Assembly: GCA_001563325.1 (NCBI GenBank)
Contig: LRSK01000026.1
Span: 1-24,832, forward strand
Source of the DNA: Candidatus Thorarchaeota archaeon SMTZ1-83
GTDB lineage: Archaea; Asgardarchaeota; Thorarchaeia; Thorarchaeales; Thorarchaeaceae
DNA length: 24,832 nt
Direction of reading: 5' to 3'
Shown: positions 14,134 to 22,371 of the stretch, one piece after another
Layout: the number at the start of each line of letters is the position of its first letter
How positions within the stretch are numbered: position 1 is the stretch's first letter
Translations under genes and position numbers: made by a program
Notes under the pieces: model-generated
The model's database searches: none
What the model saw: the letters and a program-made list of their open reading frames with translations, nothing else
Told to the model about the DNA's origin: nothing

Positions 14134-14430
14134 TTGTCTAGGGATGCCAAAGAAAGCTTGACTAGTAGACTTCAGTCCCTAAACCAGACAGTCGCAGTGC
14201 TTGAGGAGGTGAACGCTCGACTCAAAACCATTCAGGATACCCTAATCCCCCTCTCAGACAGTGCGGAGAGCATGCTGTACAATCAGACAGAAAAGGAGGC
14301 CGAGTCTACAAGTCTTCAGTCCTTGCTGAATCAGATAGAGATCGTCGCGAGATTGCTTGAACAGGTAGAACTTGAAACAGGCGTCCTGGAGAAGAGAATC
14401 TCCACTATCGAGCGTTTCAAGACTCGTTAG
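14134..14430 (+). CDS. Small coiled-coil protein, third gene of vWA operon
   Basis: The protein has 98 residues, nearly all heptad-patterned helix (RLQSLNQTVAVLEEVNARLK; LLNQIEIVARLLEQVELETG). A GGAGGT site at 14118-14123 lies 10 bases before TTG 14134. Its coiled coil resembles in composition the tail of the 417-residue protein just upstream, so the two may form a hetero-oligomeric rod. Its last 14 bases overlap the 3' end of the convergent minus-strand gene. It has no other recognisable feature. Confidence 0.7.
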   Translation: MSRDAKESLTSRLQSLNQTVAVLEEVNARLKTIQDTLIPLSDSAESMLYNQTEKEAESTSLQSLLNQIEIVARLLEQVELETGVLEKRISTIERFKTR

Positions 14431-17086
14431 AGTGGCTAGCATCATGGGCCGAAGGTGTCAGTCTTTCTATTGCTTCAGCCAGCAGGCCTTCAAAGACATC
14501 TGAAGAGAATTCGCTTATGTTGTGAATCCTGAGTCTGACTTCTTCTAGCTTAGCAGCAGTGCTGGTTTCTGCTGATCCTTCACCCAGCTGGAACAGCTCT
14601 ATTCGGTATCGATCCTTAGAGGTTAAGGCCTGCAAGAACGGTCGAGCGGCATCTAGCTCCTTTGCGATGTCCGTTGTAAAGACCAGCGCAAGCGTTGGAA
14701 TCTCAGGTCCAAAATCCTCTAGGTATTCTATTATGGATCGAAATGCACCCGAAACACTCGACTGGCCACCCACCTCTGCTACAGTATCCAACAATGAATA
14801 GATCATTGACACAAGGACCTCGTCAGAGGATAGCTCTGTTGAGAACTGAACACTTGTTCTTATCGTGTTTCCTTTTTGAATTGAGAACTTAGAAGGATTC
14901 TCTGAGACATTCACAATTCCAATCTCTCCATCGTTTCTATTTGTAGAGAGATTCTGTATCGTGTGCATGGCTGCCAGGGTAGCTATCTCTATTCTGGAAG
15001 ACTTGCTCCCCAACCTTGAAAGAAACTCAGTTGACTCTGGGACTATGCTGACAAACGGTCTGAGTTTCCTTCTTGTAGACTGTAGTGTCTTTAACTGGAC
15101 GTCCCTTATCCCCATGGACGCGCCAGTAGAAACGCATAGAACTATGTTGATAGGTCTGAACATCTGAGAAGGTCGGAATCCAATGTCTCTACGAGGCAGC
15201 CTTACTAGATCATCCGGTTCAAGGGACGGTACGGTGTAAGCAAGAGTCATGCTATTCCCAGTGTTTCGCCCGCCGAACCACAACCTCGTGCCTTTTCCGA
15301 TTACCTGCCTTTGAAGTAATGCTCTCATCTCGTCACCGTGAAGATGAGCGTAGGAAACCAATTCGGCCATGGATCCAGGGGCTGCGGACTCTAGTGCAAA
15401 GACAGCCCTTTCCAGATTAGTTATTCCTCCATCGCTTTTCACAAGATCTACTGCCGACGACTCTTGTAGGCCCAGAAAAGTGGCGTCCTCCTTTGATACT
15501 CCAAGTGTTCGGTCGGTACAACTCTCATCTAGCCTTACTTCGGCTGCCCACCACTGCCCTGTTCCAGCCTCCAGCACAAGCAAGAGTTCTCCTCCACTGA
15601 CACCCACAGCCCTCATGTCTGTTTCAGACATCCCGATGACGCCTCTCGGTCCGTCCGCGACTTGAATCTGGAAGTGCAGGGCGGAGAGGATCTCCTGTGG
15701 GTTTCTAACTTTCAAGCAGTCAAGGAGCGCGTAATTGAACCGGTTCAAATGAGATGGAGAGTCAAGTATGGGTCCTTCTGAGCCTGTTGCCGCTCGAACC
15801 AAGGTGCTGAACAGGTCCGCACGCCTATTTGTGATTGTGTCTGTGAAGGTCTGTCTCCATCCTGATACTCGAAATGATCCATCCCTCTCTCTTAGCAAGG
15901 CAATCGCATTTCCAGAAGGCTCTCTTGGGTCTCTAACTGTCATGACTGCGTCATCGTAGTGAACAACTCCTCCATTCCGTGAGAGCATGTAGTCAAACGA
16001 TTCGACAATCTGTAGTCTACGAGCAGCCAGGATGCGTAACACCCTAGCGAACTCACCAAGGGAGGCCTTCCCGAGGAGTCCCTCAGCAACCACAGTGGAG
16101 TTGTTCATCACATATTGCAGATATGGCGGTCTTGTAGGGAGCATTGAAAGCATATTGCCCCCAAGGATTCTCTGTATGTCATCTGCTTCCGCACCGAAAC
16201 TCTTGCTTAGCAAAAGGCTCAGCATCTCTGATATGCTGTCCCCTACTTGGGTTTCTGGATAGGAACTTGCAAACACGAGTCTTGATGACCATGATGCATC
16301 GGTTGTCACTTCTCGCAGATGCTTGGAAATGTTGTTGATGGAGGAGATCGTTGCCCCTGCTGTGAGGATTCTCGAATCTGGGATATCAAGGATTCGAATG
16401 ATGTCATTCCCCCATTCCTTATGGTTTCTTGGGAAGAACACTAGGGAGGGCAGACGCATTCCAGCTTCCTTCAGGAATACTATCCACTTGACTACATTAT
16501 CGAGATCGCTCTTCTCTTCTAATTCAATGAGAATCGGGAACCCCGATTTGAGGTACCATAGAAGATCAGTCCGATTTGAACCCTTGAGGGTGGTTTCAAG
16601 ATCGGAAGCCAGCAGGGTACATGCCCATCCAGAATTGCTTCTATGACCGTAGCGCATGTCTTGGATTCTGTAGAGCCTCGAGCTAAATGGAGGAGTAGTT
16701 GCCAATTCTTCAACGAATGTGATGTTGTCCGTGTGCTGCCCAACAGGGAGTGGTGTTCCGGATATGCCAAAGAGTGGTCTGACCATGAATGCATCGACGA
16801 ACCACTCCGAATCAGTCGTGATGGGGGCATCCTGATAGAGTTCACTCATCAGAGGGGGCTTCTTGAGGTGCTCGTAGGCTCTGCGAGGTAGGAAGCCAAA
16901 TGCCTCTGGGTATTTGACAGAATATTCGTGTAATCGACTTTCCACCATTCCGTAGTATGAAACAGCTCTACCAGGGTCGAAGACTGCAGACTGAGTGCCG
17001 GCCTGGACTATTCCTAGCTGGAGCATGGCATCAAGTATGTAGAACCGCCGTATCTCGTTGGTCGTAGTGTCTTCGACAACAAGCAT
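14417..17086 (-). CDS. Fused pseudo-amidohydrolase / CDC48-N-like / degenerate vWA protein
   Basis: This ~889-residue protein is collinear with the products of the two genes divergent from it. Residues ~1-325 resemble the amidohydrolase, but its DAHHH motif is DAMLQLG, its AHCG is replaced around FFPRNH, and its GTDY is ASSY, so every metal ligand is lost. A matching GGN block (DIQRILGGNMLSML) proves the relationship. Residues ~326-480 match its C-terminal domain (VVHYDDAVMTVRDP). Residues ~482-625 match the CDC48-N-like barrel of the second gene (WWAAEVRLDESCTDRTLGVS). Residues ~646-856 are a vWA fold with the MIDAS changed to VSTGAS and the later metal-loop DG to TT. ATG 17086 is chosen: homology begins there and a minus-strand TATA box at 17135 predicts transcription near 17112. 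GTG 17128 is in frame but lies only 7 bp from that box. Probably a non-catalytic scaffold or partner. Confidence 0.85.
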   Translation of the reverse strand: MLVVEDTTTNEIRRFYILDAMLQLGIVQAGTQSAVFDPGRAVSYYGMVESRLHEYSVKYPEAFGFLPRRAYEHLKKPPLMSELYQDAPITTDSEWFVDAFMVRPLFGISGTPLPVGQHTDNITFVEELATTPPFSSRLYRIQDMRYGHRSNSGWACTLLASDLETTLKGSNRTDLLWYLKSGFPILIELEEKSDLDNVVKWIVFLKEAGMRLPSLVFFPRNHKEWGNDIIRILDIPDSRILTAGATISSINNISKHLREVTTDASWSSRLVFASSYPETQVGDSISEMLSLLLSKSFGAEADDIQRILGGNMLSMLPTRPPYLQYVMNNSTVVAEGLLGKASLGEFARVLRILAARRLQIVESFDYMLSRNGGVVHYDDAVMTVRDPREPSGNAIALLRERDGSFRVSGWRQTFTDTITNRRADLFSTLVRAATGSEGPILDSPSHLNRFNYALLDCLKVRNPQEILSALHFQIQVADGPRGVIGMSETDMRAVGVSGGELLLVLEAGTGQWWAAEVRLDESCTDRTLGVSKEDATFLGLQESSAVDLVKSDGGITNLERAVFALESAAPGSMAELVSYAHLHGDEMRALLQRQVIGKGTRLWFGGRNTGNSMTLAYTVPSLEPDDLVRLPRRDIGFRPSQMFRPINIVLCVSTGASMGIRDVQLKTLQSTRRKLRPFVSIVPESTEFLSRLGSKSSRIEIATLAAMHTIQNLSTNRNDGEIGIVNVSENPSKFSIQKGNTIRTSVQFSTELSSDEVLVSMIYSLLDTVAEVGGQSSVSGAFRSIIEYLEDFGPEIPTLALVFTTDIAKELDAARPFLQALTSKDRYRIELFQLGEGSAETSTAAKLEEVRLRIHNISEFSSDVFEGLLAEAIERLTPSAHDASHSNES

Positions 17087-17134
17087 GATTCTATGCTTCC
17101 TGGCTGAACCTGTTCTCTGATTCCTCACGAGATG

Positions 17135-17141
17135 TTATATG
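17135..17141 (-). promoter_or_regulatory. TATA box of the fused pseudo-enzyme gene
   Basis: The minus-strand reading CATATAA is about 26 bp from a predicted start near 17112, leaving a leader of about 26 bases before ATG 17086. It argues against GTG 17128 as the start. Confidence 0.4.
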
Positions 17142-17183
17142 CATGATGTAGATTTCCTATAGCCGCGCAACCTAATCAAGGAA

Positions 17184-17192
17184 TAGTTTATC
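17184..17192 (+). promoter_or_regulatory. TATA-like box of the amidohydrolase-vWA operon
   Basis: tagtttatc predicts transcription near 17214, about 20 bases before ATG 17235. Both divergent promoters lie within about 100 bp, so the fused gene and the two-gene operon could share regulation. Confidence 0.35.
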
Positions 17193-17234
17193 ACCCTCTA
17201 GGGGGCACTGTCAGGAGTCCGGGGCATTGCTCAA

Positions 17235-18740
17235 ATGTTAGTAGTACGCGCAGTTGAAGACATACCTGAGCAGGGAATCAAGAAGGACGACCGTTTCCAG
17301 TTCTATGTTGTCGATGCTCACCATCATATGGGAAAAGAAAAGGGTCATAGGAATAGTCCTTCCGGCGCCTATGACTTCTATGCATTGCTTTGGTTCGAGC
17401 TGCAACGTATGGTCAAGGATCAGTTGGAAGGGGACCTTCTTCTGTTTGAACCCATCGAGGTGGTTCCACCAGAGCTGCCATCTCGCTTGTTCTCCAGTAG
17501 GGCCTCGTGGGCGAGAATGAACCACGGTTGGCTGGTTGACCGGACTATAGTGTTTCCATACACAGACGACTACTCAAAGAGTGATTCTCCTGATACTCCT
17601 TCATTTCGAGTGTCTAACGACAAGATTGCTGGATGGACAACGAGGGCTCCCCATTCAACTCGGCTGATTGGCTTTGGCAGAGTAGATCCAAAGGACTCTC
17701 TTAGCGGTTCTCCCGATAGACCTGTCAAAGAGATCAAGAGAGCGGTGAAAGTGCTAGGCTTGCGAGGTCTGAAGCTGCATCCTCTTGCTCAGCTGTTCGT
17801 TGACGAAATAGATTCGGACTACATGAGAAAGATCATGAAATGTGCCGGAGACCTCGGAATCCCAGTGATTATGGACACGAGGAATACACGGACTGTTCTC
17901 CGAATCCAAGACTTGGTCAATTCCATGAGGGGCTCCAAGAAGTACGAGAAAACTCTCACCCAATTGAGTATCATTCTGGCGCATTGCGGCATGAGTCCGG
18001 GGGACCCCCGCCTTTACGAAGTCCTCAGAGACCCTGTCTTCTACGGTGAAACGTCGACTCTCCACGGCAAGGATGTTCCGATTCTGTTCCAGATGGCTCA
18101 TGAGAGAATGGGGGCACCTGGTGTCCAATGGTCGGAGAAGCTTCTCTTTGGCACTGACTATAGTTTCCTATCAGTTCAGGCTGCTGAGATAATACTTCAC
18201 CTGATTTCTAGGGACTTCAAGGGTACTCTTGGTGACATACAGAGAATAATCGGTGGAAATGCATTAACTCTGGCACAGACCCCCTTCAGAACAGACAACG
18301 GAGTCAAACGTCAGCCAAAGACAGTAGTCTACGAGAAGTGTGAGCCGACTGTCACTCAAGAACTTGAAGAGTCCATAATATCGTTGCTCAACAACGGCTG
18401 GAACATGTCATCGCTAGATCTAATGATACCACCCCGACACACTTGGCCCAATATCCAGTCCCTCGAAAGAGGAGGATACAACGGGATTCATCTTGACTCC
18501 TATGTCATGACTCTCCATCCCAAGAATGGCGGAACCGAATTTCATGTCTGGGTAAGAATGAACCCCGCAGGGCTGCTAAGCTGCACAGTTCTAGGTACCA
18601 AGGGCACTCTCGTTCTTGACACTGCCGAGTTTGCCGCTCAGAGGCTGGGCCAAGAGCTAAGTGAGAAGATACGTGAGGACGCTAGGCCCATGCGAACACC
18701 ACAGGAACTGGCCTCAAGTGTCCTTGATATGTTATCCTGA
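17235..18740 (+). CDS. Amidohydrolase-family metal-dependent hydrolase
   Basis: The protein has 501 residues. It opens FYVVDAHHHMGK (HxH at 29/31), followed by LKLHPLAQLF (K180, H182), LSIILAHCGMSPGD (H250), LLFGTDYSF (D308) and GGNALTLAQ. This is the amidohydrolase-2 order for a TIM-barrel metallohydrolase. The strand that usually carries another metal His reads PVIMDTRNTR, so that ligand is Asp or absent. An inserted stretch (35-140) and a C-terminal beta domain (~355-501, YVMTLHPKNGGTEFHVWVRM) go beyond the ~300-residue family core. The substrate is unknown; relatives act on cyclic amides, decarboxylate aromatic acids, or open lactones. ATG 17235 follows a weak AGGAG. The gene is first in an operon with the CDC48-N-like/vWA gene, 25 bp apart, and divergent from its degenerate fused paralogue. 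Confidence 0.85.
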   Translation: MLVVRAVEDIPEQGIKKDDRFQFYVVDAHHHMGKEKGHRNSPSGAYDFYALLWFELQRMVKDQLEGDLLLFEPIEVVPPELPSRLFSSRASWARMNHGWLVDRTIVFPYTDDYSKSDSPDTPSFRVSNDKIAGWTTRAPHSTRLIGFGRVDPKDSLSGSPDRPVKEIKRAVKVLGLRGLKLHPLAQLFVDEIDSDYMRKIMKCAGDLGIPVIMDTRNTRTVLRIQDLVNSMRGSKKYEKTLTQLSIILAHCGMSPGDPRLYEVLRDPVFYGETSTLHGKDVPILFQMAHERMGAPGVQWSEKLLFGTDYSFLSVQAAEIILHLISRDFKGTLGDIQRIIGGNALTLAQTPFRTDNGVKRQPKTVVYEKCEPTVTQELEESIISLLNNGWNMSSLDLMIPPRHTWPNIQSLERGGYNGIHLDSYVMTLHPKNGGTEFHVWVRMNPAGLLSCTVLGTKGTLVLDTAEFAAQRLGQELSEKIREDARPMRTPQELASSVLDMLS

Positions 18741-18765
18741 GCAGAGGTCCGCACAATTCTTTATA

Positions 18766-20106
18766 ATGAATCTGGAGGATTCTTGTCACAAAAGACAAGT
18801 GGAGGAGAACACCATCCCCAAATCTATGACACTGGAGATTGAAGACGGTGGAGACCTGAGAGGGTATGCCATCCTGAATCCGAAGACTGCGAAGACGCTC
18901 AACGCTGAATTGGGTTCGATTGTGGTCTTTGAGGACCCCCAGTCATCATTTTGGGGGGCCGCTCAGGTACGTGTCCAAGATGAAGTTCCTGCTGACAAGA
19001 TAATAGTCGACACACTTGTTCTTGAAGCTTCGTTGTTGATGGACGGTGACACCGGAATAGAGGTCTCTCTATATGACGAAGACATGACCGCTCTAGAGTA
19101 TGTAGAGTTCGGCCTGAAACCTCTTTCAGAGGATGCCAATGCGGAGGACCTGGTTTCCCGTGCAGCCGAGAATGTCAAATCGCTTGAGAAGCTGATTGGA
19201 GGTAGGCTTGTCTATCCAGGTATGTCATTCAATTGGCCTGAGTTGAATGCTAAGGTTGAGATAATGTCCACGCGGCCATCCCTCTCAGGAAGGATGTTCG
19301 CAAAGCTCGCGTTCGAGGCACTTAAGGAGAAGACTGGATATCAGTTCAAGACCGTTGGGATTGCGACGCCCTTCAACGCAGTATTATGCGTGGATACCAG
19401 CGGGTCGATGAAGACAAACGATGTGCCTGTACAAGACATAGCTCATGCAAGAGAGGGCCTCAAGGACCTAGCGGGCGATAACCCTGAAGTACAAGCCTTT
19501 CTTGACAGATTTGAAGAGGGTAAGAATGTCAGCAGGGCAGAAGCCGCAGCTATGGCTGTCTTACTGTATCTTGCAGAGAAGGTAGGACGAGGCTATGGTG
19601 AGAAGGTCGGAGTCATCACGTTCGAGAAGGAGGTCACGGAGATGACCTTCTTGAATTCTGAAACTGGTGATGTCCAACCCTTTGTGGAATGCACCGGGAG
19701 AGAGAAAGCTCTAGGACTTCAGATCATCAGCACACATGTGGTTGACAAGGTCGAAGAAGGTGGGACTCTCACCGACATGGGGACTGCTCTAGCCAAGGCG
19801 CATGGGATAATTCAAGCCTTTGGTGATCCAGAAAAACCCACTATGCTAATCATGCTGACTGACGGAATGACCACATCTGGACCTCCTCCATTGAAAGTGT
19901 TGAAGGAAAGATTCACTGATCGAGGACGGCTTGTCATCTATTGCATTGGTCTAGGGGAACGAAGTGAGATCGACGAAGAGCTGATGCTAGCGATGGCCCA
20001 TTATGGAAATGGTAACTATCGTCATGTTGACAATATGCGAGATCTTCTGGAATGGTATGGAAAGCTGGCTAGTGAGTTTGCAATAGTGATTCGGGGCGCA
20101 ACCTAA
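18766..20106 (+). CDS. CDC48-N-like domain plus vWA protein with intact MIDAS
   Basis: The protein has ~446 residues. Residues ~29-104 resemble the double-psi barrel of CDC48/VAT N-domains (LRGYAILNPKTAKTLNAELG, then GAAQVRVQDEVPADKIIVD). Residues ~110-175 resemble the second (beta-clam) subdomain, with IGGRLVYPGMSFN and an STRPS turn. In CDC48 this region precedes AAA ATPase rings; here no ATPase follows. Residues ~203-440 are a vWA domain: MIDAS DTSGS (210-214), GTLTDMGTALAKAH, LIMLTDGMTTSG, with all metal-site residues kept. Starts considered are ATG 18766 (used), GTG 18799 and ATG 18826; a frame from 18661 overlaps the upstream gene. It is likely an adaptor that binds a partner via the metal site. 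It converges on the HEAT-repeat gene, stops 2 bp apart. Confidence 0.8.
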   Translation: MNLEDSCHKRQVEENTIPKSMTLEIEDGGDLRGYAILNPKTAKTLNAELGSIVVFEDPQSSFWGAAQVRVQDEVPADKIIVDTLVLEASLLMDGDTGIEVSLYDEDMTALEYVEFGLKPLSEDANAEDLVSRAAENVKSLEKLIGGRLVYPGMSFNWPELNAKVEIMSTRPSLSGRMFAKLAFEALKEKTGYQFKTVGIATPFNAVLCVDTSGSMKTNDVPVQDIAHAREGLKDLAGDNPEVQAFLDRFEEGKNVSRAEAAAMAVLLYLAEKVGRGYGEKVGVITFEKEVTEMTFLNSETGDVQPFVECTGREKALGLQIISTHVVDKVEEGGTLTDMGTALAKAHGIIQAFGDPEKPTMLIMLTDGMTTSGPPPLKVLKERFTDRGRLVIYCIGLGERSEIDEELMLAMAHYGNGNYRHVDNMRDLLEWYGKLASEFAIVIRGAT

Positions 20107-20108
20107 CT

Positions 20109-21311
20109 CTACGTGGGCTCAAGAGCTTGAAGCAGAGCCTTGAGTGTCTCCAAGTCCATTTCTTCAATCTGCTCCTCAGGAATGCCCACCAACATGCCCT
20201 CAGGGATGGTCAAAAGCAGTTGCGCCTTTTCCTCTCCGTATTTCCCTGTATACTCCTTCAGGCGTTTCTCGTCTGCGGAAACCTCCTCCTCAACAGCAAC
20301 CGCTTCCACCTCGGGTTTCTCCTCGGCCCTAGCCTCAGGAGCAGCCGCTTCCATGGTTGATGCGATTAGAGCCTCCAATTCATCGTAGGTAAGACCTTGA
20401 AGGACATCCTCTGATATTGATTCGCGAACCTCAACTGGAATCCTCTCAATCAGTTCTTGTCTAGAGGGAGCTCCCTTCTTCCTCCGAACCTTCTTTACCT
20501 TCCTTACTTTGATTGCCTTCTTCTTGGGCTCTGGCTTCTCTTCCTTGACCTCAAATGATACCATGAGAGAGTCAACGAGCTCTCTAGCAGTTTCTGGAGT
20601 GAGTCTTCTCAAGTCCTCTTCTGGGAGCGTTGCTCTAAGTTCCTCTGGAACCTCGCTTAAGATCTCCTCCACTTCAGCCGATATACCCGGTGTCTTTCGG
20701 GGACCTTCCTCCTCAATGGGTGTTGCCGCAACTGCTTCAGCCCCTGCAAGCACAATCGGCGTTTCCTCGAGCTCTCGTATGAAGTCCGTAACATCGATTT
20801 CTACATTGAAGTCCTGAGAGCGCCAGTTCAGGAACCTATCGATACCCTCAGAGCTCAGGTTGATTCCGGCCAGATGTCTTCGAATCCTATCCTCCGGGAG
20901 ATCTGGGTAGTTGGAGACAAGCAACTCAATGTCTTCTTCACTGAGTCTCGCCCATATCGGCCCTCTCAACAGTTTCGAGAGTCCTGCTGCACAATGCGAC
21001 CTGACCCATGTGTTGGTGTCATTGAGTCCTCGTAGGAGATCGGGAACCGTTCTCGGTTGATGGTAGAAGGCAAGTGCCTGCGCGCAAGCGATTCTGACAC
21101 TCTCTTCCTCGTCGTTCATAGCCTTTGCAAGGTCAATCACAACAGTCGGGTCTCCGATATCCATAGATGCCAGTAGCGCCCTCTCTCTAACAACGTCTGA
21201 AGCATCCGAGAACGCAGAAACAAGGGCCGATCTCACCTTCTTGCTTTTCTGTGCGCGAATCCCGACCTCTTCAGTTTCGAACTCCAGTAGCAGGCGCCTA
21301 GTTTCAGACAT
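20109..21311 (-). CDS. HEAT-repeat protein with repeated C-terminal helical motif
   Basis: The protein has 400 residues. Residues ~20-120 are HEAT/PBS-lyase-type repeats (VVRERALLASMDIGDPTVVI; VRIACAQALAFYHQPRTVPD; WVRSHCAAGLSKLLRG). Thereafter a ~37-residue motif recurs three times: 213-250 (EILSEVPEELRATLPEEDLR), 285-320 (LIERIPVEVRESISEDVLQG) and 362-397 (LLLTIPEGMLVGIPEEQIEE). Each copy ends in an L/I-rich helix such as LEALIAST, and a weaker fourth copy may start near 128. A Lys/Arg-rich tract (263-280) separates copies one and two and could bind nucleic acid or membranes. ATG 21311 is chosen because GGAGGATC precedes it; TTG 21332 is weak. HEAT scaffolds bind proteins; the partner may be a vWA protein of the neighbouring operon, which is unproven. 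Confidence 0.8.
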   Translation of the reverse strand: MSETRRLLLEFETEEVGIRAQKSKKVRSALVSAFSDASDVVRERALLASMDIGDPTVVIDLAKAMNDEEESVRIACAQALAFYHQPRTVPDLLRGLNDTNTWVRSHCAAGLSKLLRGPIWARLSEEDIELLVSNYPDLPEDRIRRHLAGINLSSEGIDRFLNWRSQDFNVEIDVTDFIRELEETPIVLAGAEAVAATPIEEEGPRKTPGISAEVEEILSEVPEELRATLPEEDLRRLTPETARELVDSLMVSFEVKEEKPEPKKKAIKVRKVKKVRRKKGAPSRQELIERIPVEVRESISEDVLQGLTYDELEALIASTMEAAAPEARAEEKPEVEAVAVEEEVSADEKRLKEYTGKYGEEKAQLLLTIPEGMLVGIPEEQIEEMDLETLKALLQALEPT

Positions 21312-21520
21312 GGGAGATCCTCCGTGGGTCAATAGCCAAACACATCTGGAGATACTCTGTGATGGCCGTATGTAGAGTCATCTTTTCAGACTAACGTTCG
21401 ATTCCCACTCTCTGATATTAAACTTCGCAATATGTATACCCTTTTCGTGTGTGTATCTCCTGTCTAGGACCGACCGGATGAGATTTAGGCGTGAAAAGTA
21501 GTGGCCTTCCGGGAGCGGCA

Positions 21521-22339
21521 ATGGTAGAAAATGACGGCGCGGCTTTTTTGCGAGCTGTGGGCTTCGCACTATTCCTCCTGGTTGTCTTCATTCTGAGTGA
21601 AGTGACATCTGCTCTTACAGTAGCAATGGATTCAACTACACGAGCCCTGATAGGCACCGGGGTGTTTTTTGGAACATACCTTCTGATGTATGTCGCCTTG
21701 GTTGCCTTCTTGAGATGGGAAAACGGTGGTGACATCACGGGGTTGGGTCTTCAGTTCGAGAAGAATACGACATCTCACCTAATCGTCGGCTTGGTTGCTG
21801 GGAGTATTGGGGCGCTTCTTGTCTACTTCTTTGCAATGTACTTTGGAGGGTCCCTACGTCCAGCTGCTGACATTGATGCCGACCTCATCGCCACTGAGAT
21901 TATGATTACAGTGCCAGTCGCCTTGTTTGAAGAACTAAGTTACCGAGGATACCTTATGCCTCGCATAGAGCGTCTATCCAGCCGCACTGTTGCGATACTC
22001 TTGACCTCGATTTGGTTCGCCGTTCTGCACTTTGGTTGGTGGCTTCCCCTGGGCACAGTGCCATGGCATCTAATACTCATCTTCAACTTCAATCTATTTC
22101 TTGGCGGAGTCGTTCTGGGCATGAGTTACTATCTCTCCGGGAACAGGCTTTGGGTGCCGATTGCTTTTCACTTTGCATGGAATATGATTGCCTTCATTCT
22201 GTTTCCAGTCTATCCACATGACCCAGTTCTCATGCCAGAAATCTTCCAGATTGAGTGGGGAATAACGACCATTCCTGGGTTCATCTTAGGACTCTCGCTT
22301 GTGTGGGTTCTGCTTCAGGAAATCAAAAATGGAAAGTGA
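21521..22339 (+). CDS. CPBP-family intramembrane metalloprotease
   Basis: The protein has 272 residues and about seven to eight membrane helices. The catalytic motifs of the CPBP (CAAX protease and bacteriocin-processing) family are present in order: EExxxR in FEELSYRGYLM (E137, E138, R142), FxxxH in FAVLHFGW (H170), and HxxxN in FHFAWN (H217, N221). The three sets lie on successive membrane helices, as in Rce1-type enzymes that cut within or next to membranes. Homologues process prenylated proteins or peptides; the substrate here is unknown. ATG 21521 has GGAG 7 bases upstream, while GTG 21491 has no ribosome site. It is convergent with the NfeD-like gene. Confidence 0.88.
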   Translation: MVENDGAAFLRAVGFALFLLVVFILSEVTSALTVAMDSTTRALIGTGVFFGTYLLMYVALVAFLRWENGGDITGLGLQFEKNTTSHLIVGLVAGSIGALLVYFFAMYFGGSLRPAADIDADLIATEIMITVPVALFEELSYRGYLMPRIERLSSRTVAILLTSIWFAVLHFGWWLPLGTVPWHLILIFNFNLFLGGVVLGMSYYLSGNRLWVPIAFHFAWNMIAFILFPVYPHDPVLMPEIFQIEWGITTIPGFILGLSLVWVLLQEIKNGK

Positions 22340-22364
22340 AGGGCCGGCATTTTCCGGCTCCTTC
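22338..22364. terminator. Hairpin between convergent genes
   Basis: gaagggccgg pairs with ccggctccttc around a cattt-t loop: ten pairs including one G-U and a single bulge. It starts at the stop codon of the CPBP gene and ends 8 bp before the stop of the NfeD gene. Such a stem could end transcripts from both sides. No run of T follows, so archaeal-type termination is unproven. Confidence 0.35.
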
Positions 22365-22371
22365 TTACCAT

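Noticed and set aside
20127..20817. Several plus-strand open frames opposite the HEAT-repeat gene, very Ser/Pro rich
   Set aside because: They mirror the Glu/Lys-rich HEAT protein on the other strand; no start signals.
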